A DNA stretch of 64,000 bases from Saturnia japonica (GCA_033032175.1 CM065309.1:5270001-5334000), one strand, 5' to 3'. Shown: positions 44,640 through 56,165, numbered from the stretch's first letter. Translations and numbers: made by a program. The notes: generated by a model from the letters alone, not told the origin.

Positions 44640-46860
44640 TTATTAATAGTATAGATATACAATTATTATAATATACATACAATTACAATATTATAAAATT
44701 AATACATTCAAATTCATTGAACTGATATAAAATATTATTATTGCTACTTATATTTCAAACCAAAATATTAGATCGTCAAATACATAAATGTCTCAAATAC
44801 TGTTATGTACGCTAGGGGCGTACTCACCGTATTTCCAAATATTAAAGAGGAAACAATTCGAATATAAGTGCCCTATTATATTACGTTGACCTGATAATAT
44901 TTAGGTACACGCCTTACAATATTTGCAAAGCTTTAAAGCATCTCGCTTGAATATCGATTACAATACGATGTTCGTATCTCATATAGCCATCGTTTTCAGG
45001 TGAGCCATTTAATTTTTTAACAAATTGATGTTTTTTCTATTTGGCATCACGGTTTAAATGTAAATTGGATGATACCTATTTTATTTTTACCACCTTCTAT
45101 TTAACTTGCCTTGTTAAAATGGGTCAAATCTTGCAACTGAATTTTAAAACAGTTATGTTTAGATGACAGTGCATGATTAGCTAACACTGGAATTCATAGT
45201 CAAGACGGGGGTCCTCTAGTGGACGATTCAGGCGCTATGCGGCGAATTCAACCATTATGCATTTTATAGACAAAAGGAACCCCTGATTTGACAGCTGTTA
45301 TGGGCTGGATGTTGAACGACCGAATTGTGTCAACCAACAGTCCCCTTGCTCAGAATTTGCATATTTTTAGTTGTACCTGATAATGTACGATGTGTTTAGC
45401 CATCCGTAAAAAAACAGATGAATAACATAAATTTATCGTCCGGCTATCGGATGACTAACTTTATTTTTTTCATCCGTCAAAAAGTTAGGTTCAAATTTAG
45501 ATAGTTCTTTAGTTTATGACACACTTCAAATTAATTCATTTCATTCATGGGCGAACTCCCAAGTATGTCGGACCAGTTTTTCTTTATGCATCCCCATGAT
45601 TTAGGTATCAAATAAAAGGATTTACTGAAAAAAATATCAATAAAACAATTTTTTTCAAATAAGCATTTATTCAATTTCCCTAAAATTTTAAAAGTTTGTA
45701 GCGCAAATAACAGTGCGAAAGGGGAATTTAAACTAAATAAATTTCTTGCGCATTAGATTTGAAAATTATATAATTATTGAATAAAAGTATGTTTTTTTTT
45801 TAAGTTTTTATATTAATATTTTAAGTTCTCTTTGATTTGTGAATTGTAACTAATTAACTGAATATGATATTTTTTATAAAATATCTTCTTTTTCTAAAAT
45901 TACAATGTTAATTTTAATCCAGTAAAAATATCAATTATTATTGACATACATGACCTGACATACATATCATGTACATCAGTACATATTAATCCCAGATATA
46001 AGACTTTAAAACTCAAATACAGTTTTTTTTTTCTGTATTTGGTTAGCGTATAGTTAGTTGTATTTGAGATGTTCTTTATATTGGGTTCCGATTTAAACAC
46101 ACACAGTAGTAACGATTGTTTATCATTGCAACCAAATACTAAAGAGACTTCGTTGCGTAAAAATAATAACAGTATGTAGTTTAAAAATGATAACAGTCGC
46201 AAAAACTAACACACAGCAATATGCAAGATTGATGACACGAGCAGACATTGTTTAATATCAATATTATAGTTGAAAATCAACCAACAGCAATATAGTGCCA
46301 CATAACTCTAATAGCTAGGTCAGAATAAACTTCGGTAATTTGATTGAAAAGTGTAGTTAACTAGCTATTCACTTACTTGCGGTAATTAAAAAGGGCAGAG
46401 CAAATGGAAAACTTTTGTAGAGTTTTCGTTGTCAAGTTCGATAAAGCAAAGAACGTAAAGTAAATAAGACCATTTTGTCCGTTTTGTAATTCCCACAGGA
46501 ACGCTGGAAACGTTTAAAACGGACTAACATGTTCAAGATAATTTTGAAATATTTCAGGTATAGATTTAGCAACGTGTAGGTAAGTGTACTCGAAAAGGAG
46601 CCGGTAGGCGCGAGAAGAGAGTCAGCGGGGAGACGAGCTCACCCCGACTCTAGTGTCAACATCATTAGCGAATACATTGTCGTGTCGCTCTGCTAAAGCT
46701 ACGAGAGCTACGCGACGAGCTAAAAACTTTGCTTTATATCGTATAATTATAATATATTTAACTAACTCCTTTCCGCGAGTTCGTTCACGTTCTGCACACG
46801 GATTAAAGTGAAGCGCATCTAAGCTTCGACACAATTTATTTCCCAATAACATTAGCTTTT
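44640..46860. other. intron stretch, no gene recognised
   Basis: AT-rich. 46590-46860 is somewhat richer in GC and carries open frames on both strands (e.g. minus 46622-46912) but I recognise no protein or repeat family. Confidence 0.4.
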
Positions 46861-46868
46861 CTCTAAAG

Positions 46869-47366
46869 TTGTTTTGGGAGGTACAGATATTTTTAGCTGA
46901 GGTAGATACCATATTTGTATTACAAAAACGGGCAGTTCGAGCAATTTATGATATGGGACCACGCGAATCATTGAGGAATAAATTTCAAGAATTTAGTATC
47001 TTAACTTTGCCTTCCCAATACATTTTGGAAAATATAATGTTTGTTCGGAAAAATGAAGATAATTTGGACAATTTCAATACTAGAAATAAATACAAAATAG
47101 TTATTCCGTCTTTTAGACTTAGTAAAACAAATAAAACTTTTTTAAGTTATTGTGTTAGGTTCTATAATAAACTTTCTAAGCACATTACCGATTTGCCGGA
47201 TAATAAGTTCAAGAATCACGTTAAGCAGGTTTTATTGTCGAAGGGGTATTATAGGGTGGCTGATTACGTGAATGATGATGTCTGGATGTGATTTCCTCTC
47301 TGTACATCTACTGAAAATGATAATAACTGTATATAATTAAATACTGTAAAACCAATTTAAAAAAAA
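46869..47366 (+). mobile_element. LINE 3' end with poly(A) tail
   Basis: The 140-codon frame 46869-47291 ends a LINE reverse transcriptase: FVLQKRAVRAIYDMGPRESL, EFSILTLPSQYILENIMFVR. This is the conserved region after the RT thumb (LQKRAVR-I...LKILTLPSLYI-E-L-FV) in Jockey/CR1-like elements. A short UTR and an A-rich tail (about 47357-47368) follow. Heavily 5'-truncated. Confidence 0.75.
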
Positions 47367-47689
47367 AAGATAATAAGATGTTGATAAGCCCGATCGAGTT
47401 TCTTGTCGGTTCTTCTCGATGACTGGGATGTTTTCCGAACCGGTGGTAGTGTTTTGACATTCATAAGTGCCTTCTTAGGGCCTAAACTGAATAAAAGATA
47501 TTTTCATTTTTTAAAGGGAAATCTAATAATTACATTTGAAAAGTGGATGATTACAAAATATAAAGGTGCTTATAAATTATTGAATTATCTGTGCAGTAGC
47601 GAGCAGTCTCAAAATATCGTTCCACAAAGGAGGTTATTTCATTAGGTTAATAGTCTTGAATGCGACTGCTATGCTCGAGGCTCGATTCT

Positions 47690-47870
47690 CTGATCAAGCA
47701 AAGTGCTATTGGGTTTATCTATGAAATTCTTAATAGCAGCTTGGAGTTTGCCTTTGTGCCCGGTTAATGGCAATAGGCTCGCCCTCTATTATATGGGACT
47801 GTGGGTGTACATTTCTGCCTTACACTTCGGGGATACAGGCGTGATGGTATGTTATATAACTTCATAATTA
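47690..47870 (+). repeat. common lepidopteran interspersed repeat
   Basis: AGCAGCTTGGAGTTTGCCTT, GTTAATGGCAATAGGCTCGC, TATTATATGGGACTGTGGGT and CACTTCGGGGATACAGGCGT are words I associate with an abundant moth/butterfly repeat; class unknown to me. Confidence 0.5.
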
Positions 47871-48516
47871 CGAATAGTGCGCTTAGCTCTCGTCGAGTAA
47901 TTTATTATAGTTTATTTTTAAGTAGGATTTCTTTGGTCATAATTTTGAATAATTTTGAATTCGTGTTATCTTCTACGGTATTCAATTAACTGGAAATCTA
48001 TTAATGACAATTTTGATCTACATTAAACGTCCAAGTTAACTATCAGATTTATCTGAATAAATATTAATATTGGATTGGAGAAAATAGATTCGCAAATAAC
48101 GTAATATTTTTTTTAATTGATATGTTGAAGATAAAAATGGTTACTGCAATGGTAAACATATGCCATCGCGGACTCTTCTGTGGCCTTTTTGAAGAACTAC
48201 AATTCTTTAGAACGTTATTTTGATGTATCTCATAAAGTTTAGCCACCGTAAGCCATGTAAGCGCCCGAAAATAATTTTTTGACTACTTGTTTTCAAATAA
48301 TTGCATTTTATCTACTATAGGAAAACTTAATTGGAATGTATTGTAACCTTCCGTAAAACATCTCTAAATGTTAGTGAAAACCGAATTAAAATCCGATGCG
48401 TAGTTTAATAGATCTAAGCGTACATAGGGGACAGACACCGGGAAGCGACTTCATTTTATACTATGTATAGATATAAAGATACACTGAAGCTTAAATACGA
48501 TCAAATAATAGTACAT

Positions 48517-48630
48517 TATGGTACAAGTGTGTAATGCTGGTGATTACCGCTGAGGCGCCATTGAGACCCGAGCCGTTGAGGGTCTTAAGAGAGCCGAGGA
48601 CGGTAATCATCAATACACACGTGTATCATA
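48517..48630. mobile_element. 114-bp fold-back element
   Basis: Arms 48517-48549 and 48601-48630 are inverted copies (TATGGTACAAGTGTGTAATG.. against TATGATACACGTGTGTATTG.., both ending GATTACCG). The ~50-base GC-rich centre has its own GACCC...GGGTC pairing. Looks like a tiny MITE or a hairpin RNA source. Confidence 0.6.
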
Positions 48631-49727
48631 CGACGTTTTTTAACACACTTGTGAAGAAAATAATAATAAAAAATCATTTTTCCTTGGAGTTTTCAGGTAG
48701 TAAACTTTGCATAACGTTAAATGCTTCACATCTTATATCGGGCGGTGTACAACATAAATCATTTTCTTCATAACTAGTACTTGTAGACATTCTAATTATT
48801 AAATAACTAAAATTTCAACAGTGACAACGAGTAGTGAATTTTTTTTTCGCTATGGCGGGAAAAATTAATCAGTTTGCGCGCGCATCTAACAATGGCGATC
48901 GGCCATAGACTAAAGGAATGAGGTTTCTTTTTTTTTGGCTTTCCGCAGATAGCGTTTTAGCCACGTATAAAATGGGGAATTTAAAGTTTTCTTTATTACA
49001 GAGAAAACAAAAGTTATATTTGAGTGAAAGTTTTATTTATTAAACACGTACAAGTTGAAATTATCTATTTAAATACGAAGTTGTATGAAATGAGCAAGCA
49101 ATAGGTACATTAATTTATTTGTTCTATTGATCATTATCTTTTTTGTATCGAAACTTTTTTAAGAACAAAGCAACTCGACAAATAAAATTAAAAAAAAAAA
49201 AAACTCTATAACTCACTTGTGAATAATAGGAATGCAAAAGTCACAGTTTGATTACAGGTGTCATTATGTGCCTAATTGCGGTGATATTAGAGCCACTTTA
49301 TGAGCAAGTGTGTTGAAAAAGTCATTACAAGCGACCGCAGATGTACATATAGTCAAATATATGAAATCTCCATTAATTCATTTTGTAAATCAATAGGTAA
49401 CGCACCGCACACGGTTACAGAAAAATAGATACCAAATTATGAGAAGCAAAATCTATTAATTTATATTAATATACATAATAAAGCGGAAAAGTTTTTAAAC
49501 ACGTTAAACTCTGAACCAACCAGTCGAATTCGAAAAATTATTTTTCTAAATGATAGCCAGATTCACGAGCAATAGTATTATTATAGGCTATTTATATCTA
49601 ACATTAGGCAACATCTCTCAGCTAGCCTTAAATATTGATTTTTGTTAAGTATGTCGGAAGTGGATGCCTTCCTGGACTGCTTTAGCCGCGTGTGCTGGCG
49701 TAATGGTAAATGATACGTAAATACAAT

Positions 49728-50309
49728 TGTTGCGGACAGCGAGCGGGGCGAGCGAATAACGATAGTGTAATAGTATAAAATGAACAAGTAAATGAAATAA
49801 TACGTGTTAGGAATAAGGTTTATAAATACGTGTTAGGAATAGATATAATAATATGAACTGAATATGTGTGAATATGTGTATTTTAAAACGATTAGAATAA
49901 GAATATAGCTAGTTGTAAGTTTAAATGTATAAATTTCACTAGTTGTAAGGATGAACCATGCCAGACTCGGAACATCTGGCATGGTGACTCATGGTACTGC
50001 CGAGAGCGCGCACACAGGGCGTGCGCGCTCATTGGCTGAGCGACGACCCGCACGGAATCCATCGCACTACCGGTTGCGAGGCAAAGGGCGAGGTTAAATA
50101 TAGCGGAGAGGGCGGCAGTACTGCGATCAGTTCGAGAAACACAACACCAGCAACAGCAAGCAGCGAATCTACAAGCAAACTACAGTCAAGAACGTTATTA
50201 AGAAACCACATTGTTACTACGAACTACTGTAACTTTGTAAGAAACAAGAATAAAACAAGCGCTATTAATTTAGCACACATTAAAATATTGTGGACGTTTT
50301 TTATTCACA
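49728..50309 (+). repeat. probable 5' LTR of the BEL/Pao element
   Basis: Runs from TGTTGCGGAC to TTATTCACA, so it has TG...CA ends. It contains a TATA-like TAAATATA and an initiator-like TCAGTT and ends just before the primer-binding region. No second LTR is present to confirm the ends. Confidence 0.6.
50095..50131 (+). promoter_or_regulatory. LTR core promoter: TATA-like box and initiator
   Basis: TAAATATA (50095-50102) lies about 30 bases before TCAGTT (50127-50132), the usual insect spacing of TATA box and Inr. Inferred transcription start at about 50129. Confidence 0.5.
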
Positions 50310-50441
50310 ATATTATCTGGTCCTTCGGAAGCCGGATCGGAAGAAAAAAGAACAGAACATTTCGCCGATCTACAACAACGCTTGAAGAAGAAACGACGTG
50401 TTATCAAGACATCTGTATCCACGAACGGCGTACCCAGATCA

Positions 50442-53400
50442 ATGGTTGTTACGAGAAGCCAGGGAGACGCAATGGAATCACAAAACAGAAATAACACAGT
50501 CCGAGTATTCGAAGAATCGCCGCTATCGCCAGACACACAGAGGGCTGAGGGCACACCCCGACCGGAGGGAACACCCTCTGTACCTGTTACTCGCACTGAC
50601 GTCAGAACAGGCCACGTTTCCCCGCCACGCTCACACAGATCGACGACGAGTGCGACTATGCGATCACGCCTCGCCGAGCTACAAGCGGAAGAGAAACTAG
50701 CCGCAATTCGCCGTGAAGAACTCCGTATGGAGGCGGAATTAATAAAGAAACGCCTCGCCGTGGAGTTAACGTCGATACGGGATGAAGCAGAGGACGTACG
50801 TGAGCAAACGAACGAGGAGCCAGATGAACGTATTCACCGAGTGGATGACTGGCTCTGCTCACAGCCCGAAGCTACACGGGGGGAGCAATTACCGTGTACC
50901 CGTAACGACGCGCGGCAACACGACGAACGCAGGCCTGAACGATGTGCCCGTTCGCAATCACCGTCGCAATCGAGCAGTGATATTAAACAGCTCGCCGCGA
51001 TACTAGAAAAGATGACGCATACTCATCCACCGCCACGCCAAGCCGCCGACTTACCTGTATTCACTGGAGCGATCAACGAGTGGCTGCCATTCAAAGCAGC
51101 TATGAGGGACTCCACGCAGCTGTATCGTTTCTCGCCGATAGAAAACATAGCGCGCCTACGTAACAGCCTGCGTGGGGACGCCCGCGACGCAGTGGCAGCG
51201 CTACTATACACCGCGAACAATCCTGATGAAATCATGCGGACACTGGAACAATGTTTTGGCAGGCCGGAAGTAATTATAGACAAGGCGCTGGATGATATGC
51301 GGAAATTACCACGACCGGGAGCTACCGCAAGCGAACTGAACGCGTTCGCAGTAAAACTACAAAACATAGTCTGTGTTTTACTAAATCTCGACAAGCGGAG
51401 CTACCTGTACAACCCGATGCTGGCTCGGGAAGTATTAGAAAAACTTAGCCCACACCTGAAGTCCCGGTGGTGCGACTATGCGGAAGAGAACGAGGGAACA
51501 ACGGATCCACAGGTCGTTGTATTATCACGCTTCCTAATGCGTGAAGCGAGCCGTACGTTAAAACACACATATGCGCCCGCCACCGCTTCGACAGCGACCT
51601 CTAGACGCGAAGTATTGAAGCCTGCCGCACCGCAAGTCGCCGCCAGAAAGAGACAGAACGTCTTTGTTACGGTGGACACAGAAACCGAACATCCGTGTCC
51701 TAGCTGCGATAAGCCCCATCCGTTGTCTCGGTGCCCGCAATACAAGGCACTGAACGTCGAGCAACGGTGGGAGCTAGTGAAGAGCAAAGGCGTCTGTTTC
51801 AAATGTATTGACAAACGCCATCGTCATGTGTACTGCAAAGGAAAGCCGTGCGGTATTAACTCCTGTCGTCGTCCGCATCACTCGTCGCTTCACAACGACA
51901 GACCAAGCGATAGCGAAGAGCAAACTCAGAACAACGGGACACCGTCAACGAGCGAGACGGTAATGGCTGTCGCAACAACTATAGAACCGAGACAGATTAT
52001 ACTAAAAATCTGTCCGGTGACTATATCGGGCCCCAAAGGAGCGGTGAACACGTACGCTCTGTTGGACGAGGGCTCGACTATATCGCTAATCGACGAGGAC
52101 TTGGCCAAGGACATCGGAGCGCATGGACCGTCACATCCACTGCAACTACAAGGCGTCAATATAGGCAAAGAGTACACGAATAGCCAAATTGTACAAGCAA
52201 AGTTGTACGAACCGGGCGGCAACAAGAAGCACGAGTTTCGAGCTCGAACGATAAAAGGACTCCGACTGCGCGAACAAACAGTGTCTCTAAGCACACTCCA
52301 ACACGCTCACTTGCGCAATTTGAAAGTGAAGCAGGTGTGCTATGAGAAGGCGAGGCCGCGTATATTGATAGGTACGGACCACTGGGAGATGATCGTATCC
52401 AGAGAGCTACGCGTCGGCAAACCGAACCAGCCGGCGGCGTCGAAAACGCAACTGGGTTGGGTGGTGCACGGAACCGCACCACACGTGATCATCGGCCACA
52501 GCGAAGCCCTGCTACACATATACGTACCTGAACGCAACACTGGCAGCGAGATCCGGAACGAAAGTCTACACGAGCTCGTAGAACGGCACTTCAAAATAGA
52601 CGCGCTCGGCGTAGCCTGCGAACCGAGAATCAGCGACGCCGACAAGCGCGTGACGCGAATACTCGACGGAACGATCCAACAACGCAGTGAAGGCTACGAA
52701 GTAGGTCTACCGTGGCGCCGCGACGACGTAGTACTACCTAATAGCTACAATATGGCGCTACGACGACTTCACTCGATAGAAAAGAAAATGGATCGTTCCA
52801 CAGAGTTTGCGGCGGCGTATACAAGTCAGATCAAAAACTTGTTTAAGAGGGGCTACGCCGTACGCTGCGAGGGACACGAACAGACTAGCAACATCAGCTG
52901 GTTTTTACCTCACTTCGCTGTATTCAACCCGAACAAAGCCGGCAAGCTACGAGTAGTATTCGATGCCGCAGCACGCAGTGGAACTACGAGTTTAAACGAC
53001 GAGTTATTAGAGGGACCGGACCTACTACGATCGCTGCAGGGGATTTTATTCCGGTTCAGAGAGAAGCCCGTCGCCGTCACTGCTGATATAGAGGAAATGT
53101 TTCTGAGAATACGAATACGCGAAGCGGACCAGCCGGCACAACAATTTCTGTGGCGAGGCAACGACCGGAACAAGCCGCCACAGAAATATAAAATGAGATC
53201 GTTGATATTCGGCGCAGCAAGCTCACCGTTCATAGCACACAGTGTATGCGACCGCAACGCTGAAAAGCATGCACGAACGCATCCAGACGCGTTCAAGGCA
53301 ATAACGCAGAGCCACTACATGGACGACCTGGTGGATAGCTACGACGATGAAGAAACAGCTATCCACACTATAAGGGAAATACAAGAAGTCCACGCAGTAG

Positions 53401-53645
53401 CCGGCTTTACGTTACGCGGATGGAGCAGCAACCGAGCGAGCGTACTCAGTGGAACACCGGACGAGCTACGCGCACGATCGCCCGCACAACTTGGCGGGCA
53501 TGAACAAGAAAAGATCCTGGGCCTATACTGGAATGCAGCTACGGATGAACTAGGTTTTAACACGTCCATGCATCGGGTACCAGCCGATGTACGCGCACGC
53601 AAGCGGGCACCTACAACAATGTTCTATAAAAATATTAGCCATTAA
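50442..53645 (+). CDS. BEL/Pao gag-pol polyprotein, C-terminally truncated
   Basis: First ATG of the frame is at 50442. In order: a charged coiled-coil (about 50660-50800), the gag domain with PVFTGAINEWLPFKAAMRD (about 51055), two Cys/His knuckles (CPSC at about 51695, CFKC at about 51797), the retropepsin active site LLDEGSTISLI (about 52060), and reverse transcriptase with LRVVFDAAARS, VTADIEEMFL and the YMDD site (about 53314). The frame is intact for over 1060 codons. After VRARKRAP homology stops and the last codons to 53645 read into flanking DNA. GC content and codon use differ sharply from the surroundings. Confidence 0.88.
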   Translation: MVVTRSQGDAMESQNRNNTVRVFEESPLSPDTQRAEGTPRPEGTPSVPVTRTDVRTGHVSPPRSHRSTTSATMRSRLAELQAEEKLAAIRREELRMEAELIKKRLAVELTSIRDEAEDVREQTNEEPDERIHRVDDWLCSQPEATRGEQLPCTRNDARQHDERRPERCARSQSPSQSSSDIKQLAAILEKMTHTHPPPRQAADLPVFTGAINEWLPFKAAMRDSTQLYRFSPIENIARLRNSLRGDARDAVAALLYTANNPDEIMRTLEQCFGRPEVIIDKALDDMRKLPRPGATASELNAFAVKLQNIVCVLLNLDKRSYLYNPMLAREVLEKLSPHLKSRWCDYAEENEGTTDPQVVVLSRFLMREASRTLKHTYAPATASTATSRREVLKPAAPQVAARKRQNVFVTVDTETEHPCPSCDKPHPLSRCPQYKALNVEQRWELVKSKGVCFKCIDKRHRHVYCKGKPCGINSCRRPHHSSLHNDRPSDSEEQTQNNGTPSTSETVMAVATTIEPRQIILKICPVTISGPKGAVNTYALLDEGSTISLIDEDLAKDIGAHGPSHPLQLQGVNIGKEYTNSQIVQAKLYEPGGNKKHEFRARTIKGLRLREQTVSLSTLQHAHLRNLKVKQVCYEKARPRILIGTDHWEMIVSRELRVGKPNQPAASKTQLGWVVHGTAPHVIIGHSEALLHIYVPERNTGSEIRNESLHELVERHFKIDALGVACEPRISDADKRVTRILDGTIQQRSEGYEVGLPWRRDDVVLPNSYNMALRRLHSIEKKMDRSTEFAAAYTSQIKNLFKRGYAVRCEGHEQTSNISWFLPHFAVFNPNKAGKLRVVFDAAARSGTTSLNDELLEGPDLLRSLQGILFRFREKPVAVTADIEEMFLRIRIREADQPAQQFLWRGNDRNKPPQKYKMRSLIFGAASSPFIAHSVCDRNAEKHARTHPDAFKAITQSHYMDDLVDSYDDEETAIHTIREIQEVHAVAGFTLRGWSSNRASVLSGTPDELRARSPAQLGGHEQEKILGLYWNAATDELGFNTSMHRVPADVRARKRAPTTMFYKNISH

Positions 53646-53799
53646 AATAATAATATCTAAAAAAAATCCGCAATAACATATACCTATTTCTTACATATAA
53701 GCCACAATAAGGTACTTTGCGAATTTTTTTTTTTTTTTTTTTTTGTTGAAGATTTAAAAATTGATTTATGAGCATTATTTATAAGTATGGCATATTAAT

Positions 53800-54028
53800 A
53801 CTTACAAACAAATGTTACTTCATCATAAAGACAATTTTATGAAGTTAAAAATTACCCTTTATAGCATGTCATTTGGACACATAGTTAGGGAGATAATGGA
53901 ATATTAAAATAACACTCGGCCCCGGTCTAGGATTATAGTATGTACAGTAAGCTACATGGGTGCATTAGCGGCGCAATGTTAGTCGGATATAATTAACACG
54001 GGTGAAACCGTGGGGCACAGCTAGTCTA
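53800..54028 (+). repeat. interspersed repeat C, complete
   Basis: TACTTCATCATAAAGACAAT, TAGCATGTCATTTGGACACA, GGAGATAATGGAATATTAAA, and the end GTGAAACCGTGGGGCACAGC. Confidence 0.7.
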
Positions 54029-54147
54029 TTTAAAACATTGCAATCTACTGCTACCTTATAGAAAAGTTTTATAAATACGTATAAAAATAAATTATATCTC
54101 TTCGTTTCATATTTTCATATTAAAATTTAACTCAGTATATGATGTTT

Positions 54148-55228
54148 GGGGCACTATGTCTGGAACCTACTCGTGGTGTGCCCCGGGCAACGGCGGCCGC
54201 TTCACGACCGACGGCTAATACCAGACCGACGGCGTTCCTCCCCTGTATCCCTCTGCTCATCAGAGGAGACAGGGGATGGGGCAAGAGTGGACCTGCTTCG
54301 GCTCGTCCACTACGGACGGACTCGTCGTTGACGGCGGAGGAGGAAGAAAACCTCCTTAAAAAATTGAGAGGATACAACCTTTTTAAAAAATCGCTGACGG
54401 CGGTGAAGTAAACCACCTTAAAAAACCTTGGACGGACTGTGGTGGAGTAAACCACCCTTTTAAAAATCACGGACGGACGGTGGAAGACAACCACCTTAAA
54501 AAATTACTGGACGGAGGTGGAGAAAACCACCAGTATAAAAAATCAAGGACGGACAGTGGAAGGAAACCACTTAAAAAAATAACCGGACGGTTGAGGATGA
54601 GCACCTCGTTAAAAAATCAAAGACGGACCTGACAAGGACGGACGGGAGCTCAATGACGGCAAAGGAGCAAACCTCTATAAAAAACCAACGACGGACTGGT
54701 GGGGGAAGGGGTGCGTTCATTCGCCTCCTTCTCCTGCCGTTACAGGACGGCAGAGGAGAAAACCTCGGTAAAAAATCATGGCCGGGCTAGCGGGGTGGGG
54801 GTGCGTTCATTCGCCCCTTACCCCCGCTATATGCCAAACATTATGGCAGGGACAGAGGAGAAAACCTCTATAAAAAACCCAACGACGGGTGGGTGGGGGA
54901 CAGGTGGTGGTTCATCCGCCTCCTTCTCCTGCCAGGCAGAACCAAGGGGAGATGGGTCGGGGGGCCTGTCTTCCCATTGCACTGGTTTGGCGGACGGGGA
55001 GACAGTTCGTCACCGGGCTGTCTCCGTCAGCGGGCGGCCCTTCCGGGCCTTGCCGCCGGGGCGGCGCGGCTGAATGCCAGCGCAGTGCCCGCGTCGCCCC
55101 AGTATGGCGGCGGACGGTGCACCGTGGAGTTTTTTTAGTGAGTAGGAGTCTCACATACCACTCGTTCCCCCGGGCGAGTGTGTACCCATGACGGGTTTTC
55201 CCTCAACGTTAACAAAAAAAAAAAAAAA
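54148..55228 (+). mobile_element. 1.08-kb poly(A)-tailed insertion with hairpin array
   Basis: Flanked by a 13-base duplication GTATATGATGTTT (54135-54147, 55229-55241) and ending in a run of 15 A, so it was inserted by target-primed reverse transcription. GC-rich. It holds a GC-rich head, the tandem hairpin array 54331-54880, and a GC-rich 3' part (54890-55213) ending CTCAACGTTAACA. No reverse transcriptase. It is either the 3' UTR of a 5'-truncated LINE (R1-clade-like is my guess) or a non-autonomous element. Overlapping frames on both strands look like GC-rich chance ORFs. Confidence 0.8.
54331..54880 (+). repeat. tandem array of about 11 covarying short hairpins
   Basis: Degenerate units of 35-60 bases: a GGACGGAC-type lead, a 4-5-bp stem with purine-rich loop, then TTAAAAAATCA. 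Stem pairs by unit: GGAGG/CCTCC (54336, 54351), AGG/CCT (54369, 54378), GGTG/CACC (54402, 54414), GGTGG/CCACC (54442/54453, 54480/54492, 54517/54528), GTGG/CCAC (54556, 54567), GAGG/CCTC (54593, 54604), AGG/CCT (54663, 54672), GAGG/CCTC (54753, 54763), AGAGG/CCTCT (54854, 54865). Where the left arm changes A to T, the right arm changes T to A. Confidence 0.75.
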
Positions 55229-55854
55229 GTATATGATGTTTACGTAACCCATGTTAACTTAAAAAGGATCAATCATTCATAACTCTCATTCGTGCCGCTT
55301 GTTGGATAGAAACGGAGCGTTAAACGAAAACCCATCGCGATTAATTTTTAATCAACTTTAGTTTCTATCAATTATATAGTACACCAAAATAAATTAAAAT
55401 TGAAAAAAAAAAACCGAAAGGTGTCATGGGATTCCCGTTACGACCGGAATTCCTTTCGCTATATATTATGTGATGACCAGACTTGTTTGTACTGTTGTAT
55501 GTATAGTACGAGTGGCCGATGGTTAAAGTCCAAATTTAAAATTAAAAAATCTCAGATCAGCGAGGCACAAATTATCGACCACTCGTACTGTACATGCCAG
55601 AGTGCGTACAATTCTGGTTGTCGCATAGCTAGACCATTTCAACAACGATTATAGTCTTCAAAATCAGGATTTGCATTAACCGTGTAAATTATATCTCATT
55701 CTCTCGCAGGCTAAATACTATAGGTGTATGTGTTTGTCTCTTTTTAATGTCGGTCGAGTCGGGCACTTTTTCCGTGTAGCTCTCATACGCCAAACGCGCG
55801 ATAAGAAACTTCGTTCGTGAGTCAAATTGCTTTTTTTAGTTTTAACCTTATTTA

Positions 55855-56165
55855 TACTAGATGTGCGCCACGGCTTCACGCCTATTAAATTTATTCGACA
55901 AACTTTTCACCGCGCCACCCGTGTAGCCTTGTTGTTCTCATTTCTCGTATCTACTTGGTTATAGTTTGCCAGATTGATTGACATTCATGGTTACTGCTCA
56001 AATCCCTGGGGTCGTAGCGTGATTTTATGTAGCCTTTAACCTTCCTCAATAAATAAGCTATAATTTTTAAAAATATTTTTTCATATCTGACTAGTAGTTC
56101 CAGACATTAGCGCGTTCAAACAATCTCTGGAGCTAATATAACATTATATTAATAGTATATATAAC
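55855..56165 (-). repeat. interspersed repeat D
   Basis: GTGCGCCACGGCTTCACGCC, GTGTAGCCTTGTTGTTCTCA, CTTCCTCAATAAATAAGCTA, GTAGTTCCAGACATTAGCGC. Faces the family C copy that follows it. Confidence 0.65.

Larger units (their letters stand above)
49728..53618 (+). mobile_element. 5' half of a BEL/Pao LTR retrotransposon
   Basis: A probable 5' LTR (49728-50309), a primer-binding region (TGGTCCTTCGGAAGC just after the LTR), and a gag-pol frame ending in the middle of pol. RNase H, integrase and 3' LTR are missing. The coding homology stops near 53618 and flanking AT-rich DNA follows. Plus strand, antisense to canoe. Confidence 0.85.

Noticed and set aside
46622..46912. Minus-strand 96-codon frame
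   Set aside because: No recognised domain; overlaps the start of a LINE fragment. Too little to call a gene.
49991..50494. 167-codon plus-strand frame over the LTR end and gag start
   Set aside because: Crosses the LTR boundary and primer-binding region and overlaps gag in another frame; no similarity.
54699..55191. Overlapping frames in three phases in the hairpin element
   Set aside because: GC-rich sequence with few stops; no frame carries a known motif and all cross repeat units.
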